Position numbers and translations under genes: made by a program. A DNA stretch of 64,000 nucleotides from Flammulina velutipes (Eukaryota > Basidiomycota > Agaricomycetes > Agaricales > Physalacriaceae), in NCBI GenBank assembly GCA_011800155.1, contig CM022372.1, positions 1,860,001 to 1,924,000 on the forward strand, read 5' to 3'. Shown piece after piece: positions 35,739-47,677 of the stretch. Under the pieces are notes generated by a model that did not search any database, had not been told where the DNA came from, and saw only the letters and a list, made by a program, of their open reading frames with translations. Positions within the stretch are counted from its first letter, which is position 1. Every line of letters begins with the position of its first letter.

Positions 35739-38700
35739 TTACACCACATACGCCGTCTCTCTGCCCAGCCTTGCCACGCTAATTGTCTGCTCACCGAGCC
35801 CCTCAACATTCAGGATCGTCTTTTCTCCCGGCATCAAGTCCAACGCATTGTCACTCCACTTCGGGTCCACGTCCCCGTCTGTCGTGAAGAACACACACTT
35901 AGCCGGTTTTTTCACCTCCACCTCCACCTTGCCAGCAGTTCTATCGATGCTGACAGTTAGTCCCGGGTCGGGGAGTGTCAAATATTTGTACGGCTGCGGC
36001 CAGTCAGCGTACCGCGCCAGCACCTCTCCCGTCTTCTGGTCAAGCAGCTTCGCACCGACGACGACGCTGTAGGTCGTCGTAAATGCTGGATTACCGTTTG
36101 GCGATGGGGATTTCTCGCGCGGAGGGCCTGCGCAAGGAGCTGAAAGCAACTCGGTGGTCTGATTAGGCAGAAGCTCGAAGATGTGGGACTCGCGTTCCGT
36201 CCAGTCCGTCTTGAGGTCGACGAAGTCGAGCTGGAGAACCACCGAGCGAGGTCGGAGAGAGGAATTGGTAGCCCAAACGTCGATCGTCGCTCCAATGCTT
36301 TGCATTGCGCCGAACTCGTAGTACTGGCAAAGGTGGGATGTCAGCCTCTGGAAGAGGTAGGGTGAGAGAGATACATACTTGGCGGGGTCGATCATTTGGC
36401 CTGTTTTTCTGGACAGTACGGAAGATACCAACGGCAAAGGTGGACAGGTGTCTCTTGATGGTGTAGTATACAGGCTTTGCTCGCAGCTAAGTAAATATCA
36501 GCAAATGTTCACAGAGGCAAGCCGAATCTGACACGTACGAAGTAGTCCGCGATGGCCCAAGAAGTGACCGGCCAGCAGTCGTTAAGCTGCCACACAAGCA
36601 CACCAGATGTCTGAAAGAAACATAAGCGTTCAAAACATAGGATGAAAATGAAGCTCTCACGTATTGCTTTCCGATTCCCTTCCACTGCCGCTTCCAACTT
36701 TGATAAGCGTAACCGACACTCTCGCTCTGCATCACCTGGGTGGTGAACGCAGTTTCCTCCAAGCTCTCCTTTGCTCTGAAGTTGTCGGCTAGGGCGATGG
36801 CGAACCGCCGCTCATACGCTCCTGCCCTGCAGTGCTGGGCCATAATGGGACTCTGCGCATGTACCCCCTCCAATGACTCTCCGCCCATCCAGTGCTTAAT
36901 CGTCTTCATCACTGGCATGGCTGGCATGCCGAATTCGCTGACGAACCGTCCGCCCATACGGTCGTATTCTTGGTAGGGGAGTTCTTTGCCTCCCCAAATG
37001 TTCCATTGATGGACGTCGCCGATAGTGGGATCAGCGGTATCCCAGCCTTTGCCACCGTACGGCGATCCGCGGTGGTAGGGAATGGGAGGGTCGCAGAGAG
37101 CTTCTACAACGGAGGGAAGTACATCCTCATAGAGCTTAATTGCGGGTAAAGATGCGACGTCTGTGAGTTTTTTGTCAGATGGGAATGCTATGTGAAAATT
37201 GTTTGGTTTACCTCCCCATTGCAGGACCATCTGGTAATCTTCGTTGTTCCCGCACCAGATTGTCATGGATGGGTGGTGCCTGAGACGCTTGACGTTGTCT
37301 TCTGCCTCCTTCTTCACGGATGCGACGAAGTCGTCGTGCGCGGGATATACGCCACACGCGAACTGGAAGTCTTGCCACACGAGGATGCCCAATTCTATTG
37401 CGTGTAAGAAATGTATATGTGGGAGGCTGAGAGGGGAACGAACCATCACAAGCATCGTAGAAACTGTCGGGTTCGTAGATTCCTCCTCCCCAAAGGCGAA
37501 CCATATTCTGATTTCCATCCCTCAAGAGTGTAAGCCAAGCGCGATAACGTTCAGCTGTTAGAATTGTCAAGAAGTTATCGGCTGGGATCCAGTTGGAGCC
37601 TAGAAGACACAATGAGTATGAGCTACTCCAAGGACGGAGCACGCGCCTCCCATAAACATGCGGACACCATTTATCTCGAACAAGAATGTCGTTCCAGTCC
37701 CGTACTGGTCTGGTACCTCCAGCTCTTCTTGGATCAACTTCACGCTGCGAAAACCAATACGCGTCGTCTTCGTGTCAATGACAGATTCATTCTACCTTTC
37801 TTTCAATGAATTAATCCAAATCAAGGAGGAAAGCGCTCACCGATCCAACCAACTGCACCTTGACATCGTATAAGATCTGTTCGCCATACCCCACAGGCCA
37901 CCAAAGCTGAACTTCCTCCTTCGTGAACTTCCAATCCACCTGTTTTCCGGATTCTTCGCGTATAATCTTACCGGACAAGTCCGCCAATGTCACTTGGAGC
38001 TTCGAGCCTGGGACGTTACCTTCGACGCTAGTATCGACCTTCAGCTGAGTGCCGTCTTGGGTGAGACTGGCACGGGTCTGCACTTCTGCGATCTTGGCGT
38101 TGAAGATTTGGAGCGTTATAGGCCGATGGGGGCCGCACGTCATGAGCTCGGGGCCCCAATCCCATCTGCGGCGGAGTGGTGAGAAGGGAATGGCGGATGG
38201 AAGGACGAGACATACCTCCAATCGTATTGTGCCTTTCGCACGTAGACTCTGCTGGGGTCCCCGAGGTTGGTCGACCCAGCGCGAACGCGCCCGAACTGGG
38301 CTTCGAGCTCTCGCGCAAGCTTTGCGGCGCTCTTGAAGTGGAGAACGAGGGTGTTGGTTGGCTGCGGCTTTACTGGGACTAGGTATGTTTGGAACATGTT
38401 TTTGGTTTCAAGAATCTTGAAGCCATTCTGCAGGTCTTAATGTTAGATAGAGAGCGCCAAATGAAAAATCAAGGGACGTACGAAGTACACATCGCACACG
38501 GTATCGAGGCCGAGGAATTCAAGGACAGAATGTTCCCTTGCGTCTGTTTTGGTATCGAAATCAAAGGTACACTTGTAGATCCACTCTGTTTCACCGATCC
38601 CTGTCAGTGACGGATGATTAGCCTTCGGCTGTAGAAGGGGTTTGAAAGTGTGTACATTGAACTTGGTGTTCGTTCGAAGCAAGATACGGATCGGGAATCA

Positions 38701-38848
38701 GTCCGTTCTTCAGCAATTCGACGTGCACCTCGGATGGGTATGTTTGTGTTTCTCTCCAATTGTCGCTTTCCAAAGCTTTCTCGAGGCCGACTTCACATTG
38801 TTTCCACTTCCAGTTGGACTTTAGTTCGATGTACCGGGTTTCACTCAT
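35739..38848 (-). CDS. GH2 beta-mannosidase
   Basis: Multi-exon gene, about 870 residues. Order: an N-terminal sugar-binding domain (LKSNWKWKQ, then GETEWIYKCTFDFDT, VYVRKAQYDWRWDWGPEL), an immunoglobulin-like domain, and the TIM barrel with FMGGSNWIPADNFL, MVRLWGGGIYE, acid/base Glu in CGNNED and nucleophile Glu in FVSEFGMPA; then C-terminal beta domains. These are the signature residues of GH2 beta-mannosidases. No signal peptide is seen after MSETRYIEL, so it is probably intracellular and degrades manno-oligosaccharides or N-glycan core. Downstream intron placement near 36400/36335 (GTATGT donor, TTTGCCAG acceptor) joins DRPRQ to YYEFGAMQSIG. Confidence 0.92.
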
Positions 38849-39298
38849 CTCGTAGTAGAGAAGGCTCGTTGAAGAGATGGTGAGAGATTAAGATTGCCTT
38901 TAAGTGCCATTCGCTTCGGACCGGATGATAAGGGTTATCTCAGGTCGGACCGTTCTATTTCATTGGCCTCACCAGGTGACCGTCCCATCAGTGTGGCGTC
39001 AAGAAATTGGGCATGTTCTTCATTTCAACGTTGGAGAGACGCCGAACAGATGTGCGCGCACGTAGTATACCTCTTTACACTAAAACCAACTTGACAAGTT
39101 TACCGTGCGGCCGTCTGACTATAAGCTACTTACTGTACATTGACCCACGTGATCGAATAATCGCATGATTGTCACTGTGACGTCAACTGAGCTCTCAGCG
39201 TCGCCCTTGACATCGAGCAACGACGTTGAATAGTGGCCTCGACATCGCTATCGCCGTCGTCGCGGCTCTTTGTATCATAACTCGCAGTCAATGTCACC
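38849..39298. promoter_or_regulatory. Divergent promoter region, beta-mannosidase / Fab1-like kinase
   Basis: A 450-bp interval between divergent start codons. It includes a GAC/ATCGC-rich stretch near the kinase start; no TATA box was recognised. Confidence 0.4.
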
Positions 39299-42200
39299 AT
39301 GGCCGACGCCTCCAAGCCTTTGCCTGACATTCCCGTCACTCATCTCCTGTCGGTCGACGCCAGAAAACATCGACGAAAGGTGATAAAGGCGCTGCTGGGC
39401 CTATTGAACGAGGTAGAACCTGAACTTGAAGATCCCGACTGGGAAGATCTAGGCGAGAGAGATCCAGGACCGGTTGCTCGCATAGAGAGAGCGTTGGACA
39501 GTGAGTCTCACCAGACTTTACGCGTACAAGACCTCATTTGTTTCAGCGTCGAGCGATATTGAATCTCTGTTGCCCCCGTCTGTGCACGCGTCTTCGCTTA
39601 TTTATCTCCAATGCAGCCTCGTTGTCGAAGAGACGTTTCTGCGCGAATGCGGCGTGTCCATGTCGTATCCACATCCAAAGGACAAGACGAAACACAGTTC
39701 CGCTGGGAGCATGTCTTCACCGCCCCTCACCGAGAGCTCTCCGAGCAGCAGCAAGCGAACCAGCTTCATTCCTTCGAGCATTCTCAATTTCTTCTCCAAG
39801 CGCAGTGCGAGGAATGGCGACAATACGTCACCTAGGTCATCTTTCGACAGTCCGCCAGGATACATTCGACAACGGAGATTCTCCCTTCTGCATCACAATC
39901 TTCACTATCCAGTCAAAGAGGTGAAGAGGGAGCCAGAAATATATCCACTTTCCACTTCTCCAGGCGTCGAATTCTCGTCTTCCTCACCTTCAGACTTTCT
40001 GCGCAACCAGGCTATTTGCGTCCTCGTGAATTCTCACAAGATGGAAACGTTCCACTACTATACAAAGGACGATCAGCGTCTCGAAGCAGTCCTACGTTCT
40101 TTGGACACTGACACGGACTGGACACATGCTGGTGTACGAATACGCGCCACTGTATCTGTCGACTCAGACCAACCAGCCTCTTCAGACACCGACCATTCTC
40201 CGCCAGAGCCTGCAGTTGACCAACCTGTCATCCACCTATTCTCTGACACTCCCCTCACTCCCCATCTTTCTTTTGGCAAGTTCATAGAACTCGTCGTCTA
40301 CTCGCCTCGCATGAAGGCTTTCCTCGAATCGCACTCCAACACTCTCAGATTTGGCATTGGAACCAAGCTGGTCGCGGTCACGGTGGAGCGAGATATATCC
40401 GTGTACACATTATGTGCCCCTCGAGTCCAACCTAGTTCATCATCTTCATTCGATGATGTTAACGCCGACGAAGACAAAGTTTCTCTTCGACGCGAGATTC
40501 GCGCGTGGTGGGAGACAGTCGCTGCTCATCTCGACAGTATCGAAGAGGACATCCAGGTGGTAACCCATAAGAAACGTCTTCCTCGTCTACCCAGCGAGTG
40601 GTCCGACCACCCGGAGGATACTCCCCCACCCTCTTCTTCTACACTCTCTGCTTCTTCCTCGTCATCTGGCTCCGATAATCCTGACGTTGGCTCCCTTCGC
40701 GAAACGTGCCACGCGCGCGAACAAGCGCTCTATGCCCAGTTGGCAAAATGTGGCATTGACGGGATTAATGGTGTCCGGCGGCAATTTCTTCGTGCAGCTA
40801 GAGATGTGGATAATGTTCTCACAAAGATGCAGCATAGCTCTGACGGGTCGACGGTCAAATCCAAGGGGAGCACGGGTACCGTTACTTTCAAAATGGCGTC
40901 AGGTGGTGACACTGTCAAGGAAAAACCATTGGATGCTGGAGAAAGACATTTGTCTGATAATGGTGAGGATCAGAAAACTCAGGCGCCGGTATGGTGGTCT
41001 CAACCGTGTCATGTCCCTCCGACTGGCAACGTTATCGTCCGCGAGAATGATTGGGGCAGCATAATCGCATTCACTATGAGGTATTGTTGCATGCGTGCCC
41101 TTAAGCTGTCCCGGTCCTGATCTTCTTCATTTAGCACTGCAGACTATCATGCTTCGTTGGCTGTCGCTTCGACACAGTCTGAACCACTCTTGACACCGTC
41201 ACTATCTAAAGCGGAGACACCAAGTTTCTTTTCCTCTTTCAGAGCCTCTGCACTTTCATCAGCATCCTCTTCTGCCAGCAGCTTACACAAAGAGTCTGAT
41301 ATTTTCGACGATGGGTTCTCAGCGGTCATTAGCCGGAAGGAAACACCCACAGGAATGCTCGAAGTGTTCAAAGATAGAGGGAGCAAATTTAGTACGCCTT
41401 TCTCTACTTTGTGGCACTTGTTCTGAACCGTTATCCAGATAGCTTGCGATTCCCTCAAGCTACACAGAAAAGTAGTGATCGACGCGATTCGGCTCTGTCT
41501 GAAGCGGGGAGTAATGGCGTGCCGCGCAGCTCATGGTCCAAAGTCACCTCGGCAAGTGGTACCATCACAGGAGACGCAAGGAGCATGAAAGTAGAGATGG
41601 GTAGCATCGACATGACTGACAATGGCAGTGTTTCCGATACGAGCGAAGGCGGGAGTGATGATACCGTCGCACCACAGGTCCCTCCAAAAGACATTCGTTT
41701 TCCAGGCGCGGACCCACCGACGGACGAGAATGAACAGCCACCACCTCTACCATCAAAGAGCACCCTCCGCTCGACTTTGGATCGTTGGTTGTTCGCAAAC
41801 GTTGCTGAAGGAGTTACAGACGCTCGTCCTCACATCAAGTACGACTTTACAGTCTCGCAAGGCGCCTTTCCTTCATCTCCACCTGCATTTGCACCATCTC
41901 ACCCTCCTGCTCCTCGCCGCCTGAAGTTTTCATGTACGATCTATTACGCCTCCTCGTTCTCCACACTGCGTTCCAAGTGCTCCGTGTCTAATTCGGCTTA
42001 CGTGAAGTCACTATCGCGAATTGTGCCCTTTAACGCTGAAGGTGGTAAGAGCTCGAGTGGGTTCTGGCGAAGTGAAGATGGGCGGTGGGTTATCAAAGGG
42101 CTTGTAAGCAAATGGGGTGTCGCGGATCTTGGTGTGCTTCTTGGGATGGGCGGGCGATACTTCGACTGGGTATTGAGGGAAGCTGGTGGCGTTGGGGGGA

Positions 42201-42886
42201 TGGTGAAGCTTATGGGCTTCTATACGGTTGAGGTGCGGAATCTTGACACTGGGGTGGGGGAGAAGGTGGATCTTGTGGTGATGGAGAATCTATTCTGGGG
42301 CCGGAATATCGACCGGAAATATGATCTGAAGGGTATTCAGACGAGGAAGGTGAAGCGAAAGGATAAAGAGAAAGACAAGGACAAGGACAAGGAGGGGGAG
42401 AAGGAGAAGGAGAAGGAACTTCCTTCGTCTGGCGTTTTGTTCGATGCGGAGTGGTTGCAGGGTCCTCAACTGTTGGTGACACCCCAATCGAAGGCAGTCC
42501 TTACATCTGCGTTATGCGCTGACGCTGCTTGGTTGGCGCAGAGCAACATCATGGACTATTCACTGTTATTGGGGGTGGACAACGAGAAGGGGGAGATTGT
42601 GGGAGGGATTGTGGATACGATCGGGTCGTACACCTTTGCGAAGACGTTGGAGTACAACCTCAAGTCCAACGCTGCTCGGAAGCCAGAGGAGGTGACTGTC
42701 GTTCCGCCGACGGAGTACCAGGAGAGGTTTGTTGCGGCGATAAACAGGTACTTTGTTGAGTGTCCAGGTACGTGCTTTCTGTTCTTCTGTGTCATGGGTG
42801 TTCATCGGTTAATAGATATGTCGTCGGTTGAATCGGAGGGACAGCGGGAATGGGACTTGCCTGATATGACTTCTATGCATTTATGA
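39299..42886 (+). CDS. Fab1/PIKfyve-like (type III) phosphatidylinositol phosphate kinase, short form
   Basis: Five exons, roughly 1,130 residues. The C-terminal 350 residues form a PIPK domain: PHIKYDFTV, CTIYYASSFSTLRSKC, YVKSLSRIVPFNAEGGKSSS, GRWVIKGLV (ATP-lysine strand), VMENLFWGRNIDRKYDLKG, and IMDYSLLLGVD. The YYASSF and SLSR segments place it with type III kinases such as Fab1, which makes PI(3,5)P2. Unlike canonical Fab1, no FYVE or obvious CCT/Cpn60 domain is seen in the 700-residue N-terminal part, which is Ser/Pro-rich. A K/E/D repeat (KEKDKDKDKEGEKEKEKE) interrupts the kinase domain near 42360-42420. Intron phases that join the exons: A|CG at 39500, AG|C at 41081, A|AT at 41391, G|AT at 42768. 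Confidence 0.8.
42360..42420 (+). repeat. Lys/Asp/Glu-codon low-complexity tract within the kinase domain
   Basis: A run of GAYAAR codons (AAGGACAAGGAC and GAGAAGGAG units) encodes an alternating charged insertion in a loop of the PIPK domain, right after the DLKG motif. Confidence 0.75.
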
Positions 42887-42984
42887 GTATGTAAGTAGTG
42901 TAGGTTTTCGAGTAGATGATTGTATACATAGGAAGCGCGGATAATTGTACTTTATGAATGAGTGTACGCAACATTATGCAAGTT

Positions 42985-43999
42985 CTACTCTTCTTTTGGA
43001 ACATCGTTAGGCCTATAATTCGAGACAAGAAGGTTATTAAACGTGCTGCGTTAATACTGCCACTCTTACCTTAATGCCTGGTGTCGTCTCATCAGTAAAG
43101 CTTGTAGCGTCCTGATATCAATCTTTTCGATTCTTTTATCTAAGCGTGCCAGGAATTTTGTGACTTGGGCTTCCCCCGCCTCATCGTCGCTTGTGACTTC
43201 TTCAACGCCTCCAGGTTGCGCGCCCCAGTCTATCGGCATGACCTTCTCTATTCTCGCATCTACGAAGAAATTGGCCATATTCAAATCGTTGTATCTGATT
43301 GGAAAATATGAACACCAATGATCAGACTAAATTTGTTGAAACGCGACTTACAAGAGTCCATCTTCGGCGGCAAACTTACTTAGTCTGTCGGAGAGGATCT
43401 GCTTGAACATTCCTAACATTTCCTCTGCTCTCAAATCCTCGTTTGCGATGTACCACTCATAGAGAGGCTTGTATCCTGGGCTTCCTTTTGTTGGATAGTC
43501 TTTCCGAACATTTCTCAGTACAATGTAGTGGTGCGTGCCAGACGCCTCGCTATGCAATAGCAGCCCAACCTATGTGAAGGTAAACCGTGTGTCAGCTGTG
43601 AAGATCGTGGTGTACGCCACCTTTGTCAAGAACCGAATTTCTTTCCTTGTTTGGTCAAGGGCTTCCGAACCCTTCGGCGCATTGACGACTTTCAGGATGG
43701 CGGGAAATTTTTCGAAGTCGCCGACAATATCGTAAGCATCGGAGTACAGACCTTGGTCGGATTTCGGCAGTGGTTTGAGGTCATAGTCCTTACTTCCTAG
43801 CTTGACACTTTTTAGCGGGACCTTGTCCTCCGAGTCAGCCCGCACAGAGATCGTTGACAAGTTGTTGTGCTCAATCGGGCTACAAAGGGAATTATGAATG
43901 AGTGCACATTGAAGTTGGCACTGTGAAAACGTACAATGCATCTGTTTGGAAGAAGAAGCAGAGGAGGAGGAGAGCGTAAAAAGCGTAAAAAATCTTCAT
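42985..43999 (-). CDS. Secreted or lumenal kinase-fold protein (probable atypical or pseudokinase)
   Basis: Multi-exon gene starting at 43999 with a strong signal peptide (FYAFYALLLLCFFFQTDA). The mature part is a small kinase-like fold: PAILKVV resembles the VAIK-lysine strand, RKEIRFLTK the C-helix, HHYIVLRNV the hinge region, YNDLNMANFFV the catalytic loop (D-L-N-x-x-N), and MPIDWG sits at the position of the DFG motif. The catalytic Asp and metal-binding Asn and Asp appear retained, although HRD has become YND and DFG has become DWG, as in aminoglycoside-phosphotransferase-like kinases. The last coding exon is inferred: a perfect GTAAGA donor at about 43068 splices to give QALRPNDVPKEE and a stop at 42985. 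Without that splice the protein would stop at 43066. Substrate unknown. Confidence 0.72.
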
Positions 44000-46099
44000 A
44001 CTGTACGAGGCCAGCTCGTTTGCGTGAACGATGGAATTGGGAGAGTCATTGGGCAAAGATTTATAGTCTGCTGAATTGGACAAGTCGACTCAACTGCTTC
44101 GCATGAAGTATGTAGAGGCATGACGCCCGAGACAAAAGCTCTACCCGTTGAGATAGATCAACTACAGCCCTACTACGACTGTGCAATCATTCGAGCGCTT
44201 TACTGAGCGCTGCCTCAAAGCATGAACCCCCCTCAGCGACTCGGCTCTTGACGGCTATTTCGGGAACGGGAGCTTTGTCGATCAATATGGTCGCGATACG
44301 GTCAATCTACCCTGACCACTAACCCCTTAGGACGTTGCCAGATTGTAAATGCCCTGCCTATTGCTTTGAATCCGATCCTCACCACTGCTTAACATCGTTA
44401 GACTAATTCTGGGCTGACGGGTCTAGCGCTGGGGCTCTACAGAACTATAACGACACGCTCCATTGAACAGGGAGAGAGCGCGAAGGAGAAGCGTGATTGA
44501 GGAGGGAAAGACGAAATCACTCGGGCTGTCAATTGACGTGGTCAACATGCTGTATCATCTCAATAACCGCAAGGAGCTCCATTACCCCGACGAGGATGGG
44601 CGTGATGGACGAAGCATGTAACAAAGGCCAAGTCGTTAGTTCCTCGTACCAGAACGGGTGTCTCCGAGCGCCTGATGGTAAGTGCTACGGAGATTCGACC
44701 GGGCCAGAGGCAAAGATGAGACCCTCTATATTGCCACATTTATGCTTTGAACCTCACGAATTGAATTTTTAAGGTTAAAGCGCGCTATCTGTAACGTGGC
44801 GCAAACACACATTGTCGGCGCCGGCCGTGATCGATACTTTTGAATAACAAAGCACAACAAAATGCTTTCATCATGTTCATTGGAACAGCGTCTGTCCAAC
44901 ACACTTCACCGTGAACATACAAAAACATTACGCTTCCATGCATTCCAGCAGTAAGACTCTGACGCCACTACTAGGTCTTCTTAGCTGGGCCAGGTGACTA
45001 GCTGATCTCTTTGCGCAAGCACGGCCTATATAATGCACGACTTCAAAGGTTACGTCTTTGCACGTTGGAGACTACCCTCTACTATGTCTACCGGGCTCAT
45101 TTCAGAGTTCATCGTCTCTTATCAAAGCATTGCAAAGACCTCTCGCAAAGCCTTCCCGTATCTTGTCGTACTCTTGAACTACTCTTGAACACATATCACG
45201 ATAATTTCAAGGAAAACTCTTGGGGCCAGGATACATTTGCGACACAGACGAATCCTGTATACGGGTAAGATATTTCCTTTGACTTCGTCCTGAATCCTCA
45301 CAACTCACGTTTCTTACAGGCAAATACACTGGCCAATAATCTCATCATCGATCCAGCGCTTGACAGCAAATTCGATGCGGTGAATACAACTCACTGTGGC
45401 CTAAACAGTCCGCGCTCAATAGACGGTATGCCGGACATAACCATCGATGCTGGAGGGCGATACGACTGTCCGTCTAACCTGCTACAGTATAGCCAGTGGA
45501 CGCCTACGGGAAGGAAAATCTGGAAGAGGCAGTCCGACGTCCCTGCATAGTGCCTGCCAGCTTCAATGCATTATGCAGTCACTGGATCCTCCCAGTCAAA
45601 ACTCGCGACGTAACACGCCTGCCAATTGCACAGACGTGTCATTGGCGAACTCTGAACGACCTGCTATTCATGTGTCCAATCCCCTTACTCCTGGCGAAAT
45701 TAAAGCCACGCAGTATCAAACCATTGTTCAGGCTACCGGTCAGTATTCGCTGCGTCACAATCTCTTACAACACCACGGAAATGGTATGAGCCAATTATCG
45801 GTATATTTCGGAAAACTTCCCAGTGTCTTTGCAATGCCCAACAGCAATAGTAAATCGTTTGGCCGAACGTATGCGCTTAACGCTATCACTATTGTTTCGA
45901 TATGGAGCCCGGGCGTTGCCGATGGATGATTGAAATCAAAATTCAAATTATCACCGTCAACCTGACTTTCGACCATCCGCAAGTTCCAGGATTCCAACAC
46001 GTTCAAGATGGAAGTGTTTCGGCTGATCTGGCCGAATTCGCGCCACCCACTGAGACAGGAGACAGGAGCGAGGCCTTCCTTTCTACCACCACGTCGACG
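44000..46099. other. 2.1-kb region with unresolved coding-like fragments
   Basis: The proximal part holds the promoter of the secreted kinase-like gene. At about 45030 there is a TATATAA element followed by several open segments. One at about 45316-45550 (DPALDSKFDAVNTTHCGLN, then ITIDAGGRYDCPSNLL) looks like coding sequence with an intron-like GTAAGA..TTACAG before it. The frames do not join into a clean model and I do not recognise a family. It may be a degenerate or species-specific gene. Confidence 0.35.
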
Positions 46100-47216
46100 A
46101 TGCCGACGATAGAACCTAGTGTTGCCCCCAGTGCTGGTGCCATAACGTTCCACTACACAATCTCCACGCCTATATGTGCGTCCGCATCGGCCATCGATCC
46201 CGCTCTCCCGACGCTCCTATTCCTGCATTCAGTATATGGCGACCAGCTCATGCTACACTGTCAGTTCGTTGACCGGGACATTCGTCGATACAACTGTGTG
46301 GCGGTAGACTTGCGGGACCATGGGCTGACGCGAAATGGACCAGTGCCAGAGGGCTACGGCGTACGTCAGGCGGGGCAAGATGTGGCTGCATTCATTGATG
46401 CACTAGGTCTCCCTCCATGCCACGTGGTTGGCCTATCGATGGGCACGATCCATGCTACGGCATTGGCAGTCCACTACCCTGCCAAAGTCAAGTCTATATT
46501 CCTAATTTCGCCCCTCTGCTTCGAAGAGCCTGATTTCGTCAAACACGGCCGCCAGGAAATCACGACGGTATTTGAGGAAGCGATGCAGCAGACACCTCCT
46601 GACGATGCGGCGCTTCGAGATTCCCTGTTTGGCGCGAGACAGATGGCGCTGACGGAGTTACCCACGGACAACCTAATGAACGCGTTCGTCTTCAGTTCTC
46701 CCTCTTCGCTTTCTGCTTACTCTCACCTCAAGAATGATCGCTCACACTGTTGCCATTATCACGGCACACTGGCTGCCTCCGCTTTTTGCCTCCTTCGAAC
46801 ACGCTACCTTGGACTTTTTCGTGGACAAAGGCAACCTTGACCTCACTGGCATTAACCCTGAACTCAAGGTGGCGTTGGTCCATGGGGCACTTGACATCGC
46901 GTATTCGCTGAAGATGGTGGAGGATTTCAAGAAGCAACTTGAGGGCGAGGGTGTTAAAGACATTGAGCTCATCGATTTAGAAGATGCGCCGCAGTACCCG
47001 TGGATCACACACGATAAGATGTGAGTTTCTCTTCTCTAGGGCAGTACATCGCTAAATCATACACTGCACAGTGTGAATGGATTACTGGTCGATTTCATAC
47101 AGCGCGCGGAGGGTGCGGAAGTTTATGCACCTGTACCGGAAAAGGTTGATTCACCTTGGGAGACGCAGTTAATCAAGTTTGGCTTTGGTACAAGCGAGGA
47201 AGAGGATAGTGACTGA
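46100..47216 (+). CDS. Alpha/beta hydrolase
   Basis: Three exons, about 330 residues. Family motifs: PTLLFLHSVYGDQ (oxyanion region), CVAVDLRDHGLT, nucleophile elbow VVGLSMGT, late strand LKVALVHGALDIAYS (Asp), and a HDK near the end (PQYPWITHDK), a possible catalytic His. The first intron is atypical (about 46681-46731, GTTCGT..CTCAAG) and joins LMNA to MIAHTVAI. The second is a standard GTGAGT..ACAG intron. The start at 46100 (MPTIEPSVAPS) is one of several in-frame ATGs; upstream codons to 45902 are also open but do not look like this family. The 3' end reads TSEEEDSD. Resembles epoxide-hydrolase/ester-hydrolase-like proteins; substrate unknown. Confidence 0.8.
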
Positions 47217-47460
47217 GACAAACAGACTTTCGTTTTTATTTGTAGTGTATTTTTTGGATGGAATGTTAGTTGATCGGCTGAACAAATCGTTGATGGTGTC
47301 CAGGACTTAGGGATTGTTGTACCTAGTTGGTGAGAGAAAAGGAAGTGACGGGGGAGGTATTCGAGCACAGACTCATCTAATTTGGGACCAGATCGTTGAG
47401 CGCGTAATATCGAACGTTGGTTATGATGGAAATACGCCACATTTCCTGCCCAAAAAGCTC

Positions 47461-47564
47461 TGATGAGAGTGGGATTCGAACCCACGCCCTTTCGGACCAG
47501 ATTGCTAGCCAGGAATACTGGCGGGTCCTTAGTCTGGCGCCTTAGACCGCTCGGCCATCTCACC
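47461..47564 (-). tRNA. tRNA-Leu (anticodon AAG), with intron
   Basis: On the minus strand the sequence folds into a class II tRNA: acceptor stem GGTGAGA / TCTCATC with discriminator A, D-arm with GGCCGAGCGGTCTAAGGC, anticodon stem CCAGA / TCTGG, loop CT-AAG-GA, long variable arm, and a T-arm with GGGTTCGAATCC. The anticodon AAG (47528-47530) reads CUU leucine codons. A 24-nt intron (about 47503-47526) sits one base 3' of the anticodon, the canonical position. Mature length is about 80 nt before CCA addition. Confidence 0.93.
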
Positions 47565-47677
47565 ATGCAAGTCAGGAGTTGTGTCGCTTCAGATTGACCT
47601 CCCTCGGTCCCTCCGACTTTCACTACCAGCATCAAGACTTAAGTAGTGCTACGATAAAGTGATGCTATAGAGGAATT

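Noticed and set aside
39299..42886. Possible SAICAR synthetase
   Set aside because: The PIPK fold resembles SAICAR synthetase, and such proteins are often mislabelled. IMDYSLLLGVD, the DLKG motif and the YVKSLSR segment identify it as a phosphoinositide kinase.
47123..47635. 170-codon minus-strand ORF
   Set aside because: It runs across the tRNA-Leu gene and the antisense of the hydrolase 3' end; chance open frame.
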